Assembly (NCBI GenBank): GCA_036504235.1
Contig: DASXVN010000020.1
Span: 1 to 43,718, forward strand
DNA from: Zipacnadum sp036504235
GTDB lineage: Bacteria; Armatimonadota; Zipacnadia; Zipacnadales; Zipacnadaceae
Length of the DNA: 43,718 nucleotides
Reading direction: 5' to 3'
The position numbers were made by a program, and so were the translations under genes. Positions 38,717-43,718 of this stretch are shown piece after piece. Within the stretch, counting starts at the first letter, position 1. Each line of letters starts with the position of its first letter. The notes below the pieces were generated by a model that worked only from the letters and a program-made list of their open reading frames with translations, was not told where the DNA came from and made no database searches.

Positions 38717-39502
38717 ATGCTGAGTCGCCTGTTCAACCGTAACCAGACAACCACATACCATATCATCCGCATTGTTTCTCTGCTCGCCGTCTTCGCCGCC
38801 CTGCTGCTCTCCGGACGCCGTCTCGCGGAGACCGCAGCTTACGCCGCCGACACCGCCGCCCCTGTCGCCGCCACCGTTTCCGCCGCCGTTGCCACCTCTA
38901 ACCCCGCCCTCGCTACCTCCGCCGCCGCTCACGCGAGCGCGCTGCTCACCTCCGGAGAAGCTGAGTATACTATACCGTTGCCGCTCGATCCCCCCGCCGA
39001 CCGCATCCTCGGCCACCCCCTGGAGGGGGTTATCGCCGCCATGCGCTCCGGCAAGTCCACTGAGACCCGCGACTGGGTCCTGCCGCTGCTCGTGGAGGCC
39101 CTGGCCAAGCCCATGCGCGACGCGCACATCACCGGCTACAGCAGCCGCGACGCCGACGGCGGTGGCCCCTACACCCGCTGGGGCACGCGCACCCGCTGGG
39201 GCATCTGCGCCGCCGACGGCCGCTACTGGGGCCCCGGCAGCGTCATCTGGATGGGCGACCCGGTCAACCAGGTCCTGGTAGTAGAGGACACCGGCGGCGC
39301 CATCAAGGGCCAGAACCGGTTTGACGTCTGCACCGGCGACAACCCCGCGTCCTCCGCCCGGATCGGCAGCCGGCACGCCAACTACGTACCCCTGTACGTA
39401 GCGCCGACCCGCAGCAACTGGGGCGGCAAGCCGGACGACTGGCGTCCTCCGGTGCCGGCAAACGTGCGGGTAGCCCAACAGCCCACCCCGCAGCCGCACT
39501 AA
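38717..39502 (+). CDS. Secreted 3D-domain (RlpA/resuscitation-like) protein
   Basis: A 261-aa exported protein. A signal-anchor helix (IIRIVSLLAVFAALLLSG) is followed by a low-complexity Ala/Ser/Thr stretch (DTAAPVAATVSAAVATSNPA) probably extended in the wall. A 3D domain runs from about residue 138 to 218 (ITGYSSRDADGGGPYTRWGT, WGICAADGRYWGPGSVIWMG, VLVVEDTGGAIKGQNRFDVC). The 3D fold is a double-psi beta barrel with three conserved aspartates, here the Asp of AADGRY, VVEDTG and RFDVCTGD; it is found in peptidoglycan-acting proteins. ATG 38717 has no clear site. The gene has its own promoter, a roughly 365-nt leader and a strong terminator. It is probably a cell-wall lytic or remodelling protein. 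Confidence 0.82.
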   Translation: MLSRLFNRNQTTTYHIIRIVSLLAVFAALLLSGRRLAETAAYAADTAAPVAATVSAAVATSNPALATSAAAHASALLTSGEAEYTIPLPLDPPADRILGHPLEGVIAAMRSGKSTETRDWVLPLLVEALAKPMRDAHITGYSSRDADGGGPYTRWGTRTRWGICAADGRYWGPGSVIWMGDPVNQVLVVEDTGGAIKGQNRFDVCTGDNPASSARIGSRHANYVPLYVAPTRSNWGGKPDDWRPPVPANVRVAQQPTPQPH

Positions 39503-39528
39503 GCACCACAGTTCAACTGGCAATCACC

Positions 39529-39563
39529 GGGCCGACTCTAGCTAGAGTCGGCCCGTTTTCTTT
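39529..39563 (+). terminator. Rho-independent terminator of the 3D-domain gene
   Basis: Perfect 13-bp stem GGGCCGACTCTAG/CTAGAGTCGGCCC (39529-39554) followed by GTTTTCTTT (39555-39563). Located 27 bases after the stop codon. Confidence 0.92.
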
Positions 39564-39642
39564 GGGAGGGTGGTCAGGGAGGGTGCCGTCTCCCGGAGGG
39601 GCCGCACGAGCGCAACGAGGCCGGCCCTGCCGTTCGCCGTTA

Positions 39643-39750
39643 AGCCCCTCCCGCACCGGGAGGGGTGCCCGAGGCCCCCGAGGGCGGGGTGGGCCCGGCC
39701 GTTGCCGTTCCCCCCCTCTCCTGCCAGGAGAGGGGGCCGGGGGGTGAGGC
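39643..39750. repeat. Hairpin repeats R2 (copy c) and R3 (copy d) in tandem
   Basis: AGCCCCTCCCGCACCGGGAG hairpin and the GCCGTTGCCGTT end (39643-39709) correspond to R2. The CCCCCTCTCC/GGAGAGGGGG hairpin followed by GGGGGGTGAGG (39710-39750) corresponds to R3. Same order of modules as at 30226-30352. With the terminator, these fill the non-coding stretch 39503-39820. Confidence 0.75.
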
Positions 39751-39820
39751 CCGGCTTGGCGCCGCCGGAGGCTTCTACCTACGCCTCTGCCGTTCACCCT
39801 AGACTACCGACCACCGACCC

Positions 39821-40384
39821 TCACCCCCGCCCCGCCTCCACCCCCGCCAGGTCCGCGAGCAGGTGCGGGGCGAAGGGCTCCAGGTAGCCGCGCCAGGTAT
39901 CGTTGCGCAGGGCGCGGCGGAAGGAAGAGAAGCTCAGGTAGGGGATAAAGCGGGGGCGCTGCGGCGTGCGCAGGAGCGTCATGCCCACCTCGCGGGGGGT
40001 GTGGTGGCCCTTGCGGTTGTTGCACTCGATGCAGCAGGCTACGACGTTCTCCCAGGTATGCCGCCCGCCGGCGTGCCGGGGGATAACATGGTCAATGGTG
40101 AGCTGCTTGGACTGCTTGCCGCAGTACTGGCAGGTGTACTCGTCCCGGGCCATCAGCGCCGGGCGGGAGAGCTTGACCTCCGGCAGCGGCCGCCGGACCT
40201 GGTCGGACAGCCGCACCACCGAGGGCAGCTCCCAACTGGCGCTCGCCGCCCGAACGCTGCGCGAGTCGCGCTCCAGGGGCACGGCCTTGCCCAGATAGAC
40301 AAGCACGATCGCCCGCCGCCAACTGCACAGGTTAAGCGGCTCGTAGTTGCGGTTGAGAACCAGAACCTGACCGTCGCTCTTCAT
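39821..40384 (-). CDS. HNH endonuclease
   Basis: A 187-aa HNH-family nuclease. The zinc-finger-like CxxC at C85/C88 (YTCQYCGK) and second pair C118/C121 (CCIECNNRK) bracket the catalytic His99 (TIDHVIPRHAGG) and Asn113 (TWENVVACC). The N-terminal 80 residues (VLVLNRNYEPLNLCSWRRAI) form the conserved extra domain of the HNH group widely found in cyanobacteria and other phyla, of unknown physiological role. ATG 40384 is used; reading upstream would extend into the terminator region. It is preceded at 40-190 bp by a structured leader with an intrinsic terminator. Not adjacent to a methylase, so a restriction role is not supported. Confidence 0.88.
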   Translation of the reverse strand: MKSDGQVLVLNRNYEPLNLCSWRRAIVLVYLGKAVPLERDSRSVRAASASWELPSVVRLSDQVRRPLPEVKLSRPALMARDEYTCQYCGKQSKQLTIDHVIPRHAGGRHTWENVVACCIECNNRKGHHTPREVGMTLLRTPQRPRFIPYLSFSSFRRALRNDTWRGYLEPFAPHLLADLAGVEAGRG

Positions 40385-40421
40385 GATCACTAGTCCTGCG
40401 GCCGCCCTTGCCCCCGGCAAC

Positions 40422-40451
40422 AAAAAAGCCCGCGGCGATTAGCCGGCGGGC
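40422..40451 (-). terminator. Intrinsic terminator upstream of the HNH gene
   Basis: Minus-strand stem GCCCGCCGG/CCGCGGGC-type around TAATCG, followed by TTTTTT. Confidence 0.8.
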
Positions 40452-40578
40452 GGGGGAAAAGGGCAGCGAGCGTGCGCGCACGCTGGGAGTAGCGCGCAGC
40501 GGTGTAGCAAGAACTCATCGACTTGCGGGTGAAGGTATCGGCGATGCATAAGGCACCCGGAGCAACCCCAAACGCTCC
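40422..40578 (-). ncRNA. Structured RNA or attenuator leader before the HNH gene
   Basis: The predicted transcript on the minus strand starts near 40578 and contains successive hairpins: GGAGC/GCTCC (40577-40558), GGGTG/CACCC (about 40560-40529), GCAAG/CTTGC (about 40526-40507) and AGCGTGC/GCACGCT (about 40486-40469). It finishes at an intrinsic terminator, GCCCGC...GCGGGC (40451-40428) plus six T (40427-40422). The terminator lies 37 bases before the HNH ATG, as expected of a regulated leader, but a free-standing small RNA is equally possible. It does not show the conserved sequence of SRP RNA, 6S RNA or any riboswitch I know. Confidence 0.5.
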
Positions 40579-40584
40579 GTCAAT

Positions 40585-40614
40585 ATGTTAGCACAAACGT
40601 CAACCGAGGGTCAA
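40585..40614 (-). promoter_or_regulatory. Promoter of the structured leader/HNH gene
   Basis: Minus strand: TTGACC (40614-40609), 18-bp spacer, TAACAT (40590-40585). Predicted start near 40578. A second TTGACG (40603-40598) lies inside the spacer but has no correctly spaced -10. Confidence 0.6.
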
Positions 40615-40630
40615 GCGACCGGATAAGGAC

Positions 40631-40658
40631 GGGGCGGCCCCCCGCAGAGGGCCGCCCC
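40631..40658 (-). terminator. Hairpin terminator of the glycine-rich protein gene
   Basis: Perfect 10-bp stem GGGGCGGCCC/GGGCCGCCCC with an 8-base loop, 24 bases past the stop at 40682. The following bases (GTCCTTATCC) are only weakly T-rich. Confidence 0.6.
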
Positions 40659-40681
40659 GAAGACTACCGATCCACGAACGT

Positions 40682-41110
40682 CTACTGCGGAGGCGGAGCC
40701 TGGCCACCAGCGCCGCCGGGGCCGCCGCCACCCCGATTGCCGCCGCCACCGCCACCCATCATGCCGGGCATCATCATCCCGGGCGGGGGCGGGGGCGGGG
40801 CCAGCCAGACCGCGCCGAGCACGGTCATGGTCTTGGGATCTACCTTGAACAGGACGTTGCCGGTGACGATGAACATGTTGCCGTCCACCATCTGCACCAC
40901 CGGCGCCGGCTGCATCATCACCATCGGCATGTTACCGCGGCCGCCACCTCCGCCACCATTACCTCCGCCGCCGCCGCCCCAGGGGCCGCCGCCGCCGCCA
41001 CCAGGTGTGGCGCCGGGCGCGGGGCCTCCGGCGTTGGGCGCCTGGGCCAGCGCAAAGGTTGCGGTAACGAGCAGCAGCACTAATACGGCTCCGACGATCT
41101 TACTGCGCAT
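40682..41110 (-). CDS. Secreted glycine/methionine/proline-rich protein
   Basis: A 142-aa protein with a signal peptide (IVGAVLVLLLVTATFALAQA). The rest is low-complexity: GGGGGGPWGGGGGGNGGGGG, then a short non-repetitive core of about 45 residues (MVMMQPAPVVQMVDGNMFIV, TGNVLFKVDPKTMTVLGAVW), then PPPPPPGMMMPGMM and GGGGGGNRGGGG. The core (DGNMFIVTGNVLFKVDPKTM) looks like a beta-hairpin repeat of the kind found in secreted Armatimonadota and planctomycete proteins. ATG 41110 follows GGAGGTGG. Methionine-rich stretches recall metal-binding (copper) sequences but this is weak. Function unknown. Confidence 0.75.
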   Translation of the reverse strand: MRSKIVGAVLVLLLVTATFALAQAPNAGGPAPGATPGGGGGGPWGGGGGGNGGGGGGRGNMPMVMMQPAPVVQMVDGNMFIVTGNVLFKVDPKTMTVLGAVWLAPPPPPPGMMMPGMMGGGGGGNRGGGGPGGAGGQAPPPQ

Positions 41111-41318
41111 CCGAACCACCTCCGTCGAAATGGTGAAGCCGGGGGCCTCACTTACTACTCTGCTTGAAATTCGCCTGTGCAGTGATGTGCAACGTTCCAC
41201 TGCGTCGCATCATCTACCAGGACGGTCGCTGCCGTGCTTCGATTCCGCATAAGTCGCTGACGGGAGGGGCACGAAGCCTGTTCACCTTCCGCCTCGCCCC
41301 GACCTGCGCCGCCGCGGG

Positions 41319-41347
41319 TTGCCAGACGCTGCACCCGTCGCTATACT
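41319..41347 (+). promoter_or_regulatory. Sigma-A-type promoter of dapB
   Basis: TTGCCA (41319-41324), 17-bp spacer, TATACT (41342-41347). Expected start near 41354, about 18 bases before the GTG at 41372. Confidence 0.75.
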
Positions 41348-41371
41348 AAGTATTCGCAGTAAGTTCGGCCT

Positions 41372-42202
41372 GTGGGCCAGCAGAGGGCGCTGATTACCTT
41401 GTCGTCAGAACTGATTCGAGTCCTAGTTTCCGGAGCCTTCGGCCAGATGGGACGCGTGGCCACCGCGGCGGTGCTGGCGGAGCCCGATCTGCTCCTGGTC
41501 GGCGCGGTAGACCCCGCCGGGCAGGGCCACCCCGTGCGCGAGATAGACTCCCGCGCCTCGGCCGAAATGAAGGTCAGCCGCCAACTGGGCGCGGCGATCA
41601 CCGAGACCTCGCCCCACGTGCTGGTAGACTTTACCTCCCCTGCCGTGGTCCGGGACAACCTGGAGACCGCCCTCAAAGCGGGTGTAGCCTGCGTGGTCGG
41701 CACCACCGGCCTCTCGGAAACAGACCTGCAGGTCCTGGACCGCATGGCCCGGCGGCACAATACCGCCTGCTTCATCGCCCCCAACTTCAGCCTGGGCGCC
41801 AACCTGATGATGCGCTTTGCCGCCGAGGCCGCGCCCAGCTATGAGTACGTGGAGATCATCGAGCGCCACCACGAGCGCAAGCAGGACTCCCCCTCGGGCA
41901 CGGCGCTGCGCACCGCCGAGATGATCGAGGAGGCGCGCACCCACCCACTTTCCGCCAACACCACCACCCACGACAAGCTCCCCGGCAGCCGGGGCGGCGC
42001 ATACGACAACATCCACATCCACGCCGTGCGCCTACCCGGCTACGTGGCCAACCAGGAAGTGATCTTCGGCGGCCGCGGCGAGGTCCTGCGCATCGAGCAC
42101 TGCACCACCGGCCGCGAGTGCTTCATGCCGGGCATGCTCATGGCGATCCGCAAGGTCCAGGAGCTAGAGGGCCTGGTCGTGGGGCTGGAGCACATTATGT
42201 AG
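41372..42202 (+). CDS. dapB: 4-hydroxy-tetrahydrodipicolinate reductase
   Basis: Reduces 4-hydroxy-tetrahydrodipicolinate with NAD(P)H in the diaminopimelate/lysine pathway. The nucleotide loop VLVSGAFGQMGRVATAAV is at 18-35. The substrate signature IERHHERKQDSPSGTAL contains the catalytic H166/H167 and K170 (numbering from GTG 41372). VLVDFTSPAVV, CVVGTTGLSE and FIAPNFSLGANLMM are also diagnostic. At 276 aa it is about family length. The start is uncertain: GTG 41372 lacks a clear site, TTG 41399 has GAGGG 13 bases upstream and gives 267 aa. It has its own promoter. Confidence 0.95.
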   Translation: MGQQRALITLSSELIRVLVSGAFGQMGRVATAAVLAEPDLLLVGAVDPAGQGHPVREIDSRASAEMKVSRQLGAAITETSPHVLVDFTSPAVVRDNLETALKAGVACVVGTTGLSETDLQVLDRMARRHNTACFIAPNFSLGANLMMRFAAEAAPSYEYVEIIERHHERKQDSPSGTALRTAEMIEEARTHPLSANTTTHDKLPGSRGGAYDNIHIHAVRLPGYVANQEVIFGGRGEVLRIEHCTTGRECFMPGMLMAIRKVQELEGLVVGLEHIM

Positions 42203-42226
42203 GTGAGCGGCGGGGCGGTTGCCTTC

Positions 42227-42360
42227 CCGGAGGGGCCGCATGCGAGGACGGCCTGCGCAGCAGGCCGCCGCAAGCATCCGGCCCACGGCCTAGCGCTAAG
42301 CCCTGGGCCGGATACTTGCGGCGTTCGCTGCGCTCACGTCCTCGTATTCGGCCCCTCCGG
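42227..42360. repeat. Branched palindromic repeat, copy C
   Basis: A 134-bp element between dapB and asd. Outer arms CCGGAGGGGCCGCATGCGAG and CTCGTATTCGGCCCCTCCGG pair. GGACG/CGTCC extends the stem. The inner stem is CCGCAAGCATCCGGCCCA with TGGGCCGGATACTTGCGG. Side hairpin GGCCTG/CAGGCC sits where copies A and B have CCGACG/CGTCGG. Confidence 0.85.
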
Positions 42361-42440
42361 GGAAACGGCCGTTGCCTTTGCCGTTTGCCGTTCCCCCCTC
42401 TCCTGCCAGGCGTGGGGCGGGGGGTGCGGCCGGCGGCCGC

Positions 42441-42511
42441 ACCGGTAGGATTTTCCTACCGGTATAACTTTTATACTTGTACGATTTTTATGCAAGTATG
42501 AATTCTATACC
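42441..42511. repeat. AT-rich double hairpin upstream of asd
   Basis: First hairpin: ACCGGTAGGA/TCCTACCGGT (42441-42463) with loop TTT, perfect. Second: imperfect arms GGTATA...TACTTG (42461-42479) and CAAGTA...TATACC (42493-42511), around TACGATTTTTATG. The two share the GGT at 42461-42463, so they are mutually exclusive at that point. The segment is strongly AT-rich compared with its surroundings. Could be a terminator/antiterminator pair or an operator. Confidence 0.5.
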
Positions 42512-42537
42512 AAACGCGACCGCGAACCCACCGAGGT

Positions 42538-42565
42538 TTGTCCCGTCCCTTAGTTGTGGTATACT
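42538..42565 (+). promoter_or_regulatory. Promoter of asd
   Basis: TTGTCC (42538-42543), 16-bp spacer, TATACT (42560-42565). The transcript would start near 42572, giving a leader of about 25 bases containing AGAGGTG. Confidence 0.65.
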
Positions 42566-42596
42566 TAGCATATCAAGTTTATTAGAGGTGAGTCGG

Positions 42597-43676
42597 ATGG
42601 CAGGAGTACGAGCCGGACTAGTCGGCGTCGGTCCCGTGGGCGACGCCATTGTTAGCGTCATCAAGGAACACAATTTTCCGCTCTCCGAGCCGCTGCGGGT
42701 GATGGCCACCAGTTGCCGCACCGAAACCCTCTGTGACGAGGAATTCATGGTGCAGGAGACCTGCGAGGCGGGCTTCGCGGGGCTAGACGTGGTCTTTTTC
42801 GCCGGGCGCGAAGGCGCCAAGGGCGCTAGCGCCCAGTGGGGCGAGTGTGCCCTGGCCGCCGGGGCCTGGTGCATTGATAACGGCAGCGATTTCCGCATGG
42901 ACCCCAAGGTGCCGCTGGTGGTGCCGGAGGTCAACATGGACGCCGTGACCCCGGAGACCCGCTTCATCGCCAACCCCAACTGCTCGACCATTCAGATGAT
43001 GGTCGCCCTGGCTCCCCTGCACCGCGCGGCCACGATCAAGCGCGTCGTGGTTTCCACCTACCAGGCCGTCAGCGGCTGGGGCAAGACCGCGATGGACGAG
43101 CTGATGCAGCAGTTGCCGCAGTATGTCGCCGGTGGTCCGATCAGCTTCAACCCGGCGGTTTTCACCCGCCCCATCGCCTTGGACTGCCTGCCGCACATTG
43201 ACCGCTTCACCGATTCCGGCTACACCAAGGAAGAGCTGAAGATGGTCAACGAGAGCCGCAAAATCCTGGGCGTGCCGGACATGGCGATCACCGCCACCAC
43301 CGTGCGCGTCCCCGTGCTGATCGGCCACTCCGAATCCATCAACGTGGAATTCGAGAACCCGATCACCGCCAACGAGGCGCGGGCGATCCTCCGCGACCCG
43401 GCGCAGTCGCCCGGTGTTGCGGTGGTGGACGGCCCCTCGCAGGACCCCAACGCGATCGCGGTGCGCCAGGCGCCCGAGGAACTGCAGTACCCGACCCAGG
43501 CGGACATCCTCCGCCCCGAGTGGCGCGACACCACCCTGGTCGGCCGCATCCGCCAGGACGAGACGGTCCCGCACGGTCTGAACCTGTGGGTAGTCTCCGA
43601 CAACCTGCGCAAGGGCGCGGCGCTCAATGCCGTGCAGATCGCGGAGAAGCTCATCGAGCGCGGCCTGCTGGGCTAG
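42597..43676 (+). CDS. asd: Aspartate-semialdehyde dehydrogenase
   Basis: Converts aspartyl phosphate to aspartate semialdehyde with NADPH, feeding lysine/diaminopimelate, threonine and methionine. The 359-aa protein has the NADP loop GLVGVGPVGDAIVSVI at 7-22, catalytic Cys129 (FIANPNCSTIQMMVAL), the catalytic His in an RVPVLIGHSESINVEF context and the QAVSGWGKTAMDEL loop. Length is about family norm. ATG 42597 is chosen for AGAGGTG upstream. It follows dapB on the same strand but has its own promoter, and the gap holds repeat copy C and the AT-rich hairpins. Confidence 0.96.
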   Translation: MAGVRAGLVGVGPVGDAIVSVIKEHNFPLSEPLRVMATSCRTETLCDEEFMVQETCEAGFAGLDVVFFAGREGAKGASAQWGECALAAGAWCIDNGSDFRMDPKVPLVVPEVNMDAVTPETRFIANPNCSTIQMMVALAPLHRAATIKRVVVSTYQAVSGWGKTAMDELMQQLPQYVAGGPISFNPAVFTRPIALDCLPHIDRFTDSGYTKEELKMVNESRKILGVPDMAITATTVRVPVLIGHSESINVEFENPITANEARAILRDPAQSPGVAVVDGPSQDPNAIAVRQAPEELQYPTQADILRPEWRDTTLVGRIRQDETVPHGLNLWVVSDNLRKGAALNAVQIAEKLIERGLLG

Positions 43677-43680
43677 AAAG

Positions 43681-43694
43681 CGGTTTCAGAACCG
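43681..43694 (+). terminator. Small hairpin after asd
   Basis: CGGTT TCAG AACCG, five bases past the stop, followed by TTGTGT. The stem is short, so it is weak as a terminator. The following CGCGTAGGGGCG (about 43703) resembles the edge of the element at 25082. Confidence 0.35.
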
Positions 43695-43718
43695 TTGTGT
43701 CCCGCGTAGGGGCGGAAG

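Noticed and set aside
40422..40578. SRP RNA or 6S RNA
   Set aside because: The GGAAGCAGC-type apical loop of SRP RNA and the end-to-end pairing of 6S RNA are absent.
14015..42360. Insertion sequence at the branched palindromes
   Set aside because: No transposase ORF and no flanking direct duplication can be recognised; a non-autonomous element remains possible.

Overview
This is about 43.7 kb of G+C-rich bacterial chromosome. Genes are densely packed on both strands. It contains no rRNA, tRNA, CRISPR array, transposase or phage gene that I could recognise. Familiar housekeeping genes (recD2, aroQ, trxB, cdsA, larE, nadB, dapB, asd) sit among many conserved-looking but unnamed membrane and envelope genes. 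The gene mix (RecD2, a polysaccharide deacetylase fused to a copper-amine-oxidase-like domain, a 3D-domain secreted protein, an orphan MutL-type ATPase, a DUF6754-like membrane protein) suggests a deep-branching Terrabacteria lineage such as Armatimonadota, with Chloroflexota possible. That assignment is inference from content only.

Layout. 1-7.1 kb: PIG-L deacetylase, a polytopic glycosyltransferase-like protein, recD2, two tandem paralogous small ORFs, an inositol-monophosphatase-family enzyme and a TIM-barrel sugar isomerase. 7.1-11.5 kb: an O-antigen-ligase/Wzy-TPR protein, aroQ and an M24 aminopeptidase (ATGA-coupled), then a convergent OmpR-type response regulator with a clear promoter. 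11.7-19.7 kb: a long minus-strand cluster of nine tightly spaced or overlapping genes built around a MutL-type ASKHA ATPase, with several membrane proteins of unknown function. trxB, an Mrr-like nuclease and a large putative glycoside hydrolase lie immediately upstream on the same strand (to 24.0 kb).

24.2-30.1 kb: a plus-strand envelope/lipid cluster: cdsA (probable CTG start), a diacylglycerol-kinase-family lipid kinase, a secreted protein, a family-2 glycosyltransferase and a polysaccharide deacetylase. 30.1-30.8 kb is a gene-free nest of G+C-rich palindromic repeats. 30.8-34.9 kb: larE (possibly leaderless), nadB and a GT39-like membrane glycosyltransferase. 34.9-38.1 kb: a minus-strand operon of a rubrerythrin-like protein, an FMN-type flavoprotein and a PAS/GAF sensor with no output domain.

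38.1-43.7 kb: a 3D-domain secreted protein with a long leader and a textbook terminator, an HNH nuclease preceded by a structured RNA and intrinsic terminator, a glycine-rich secreted protein, and dapB and asd, two enzymes of the aspartate/lysine pathway.

Three copies of an approximately 135-143 bp branched palindrome (14015-14157, 33219-33351, 42227-42360) lie between genes. Their side hairpins differ in sequence but stay self-complementary. The best candidates for undescribed biology are the nine-gene ATPase/membrane cluster, the paired small proteins, the branched palindrome family and the structured RNA before the HNH gene.
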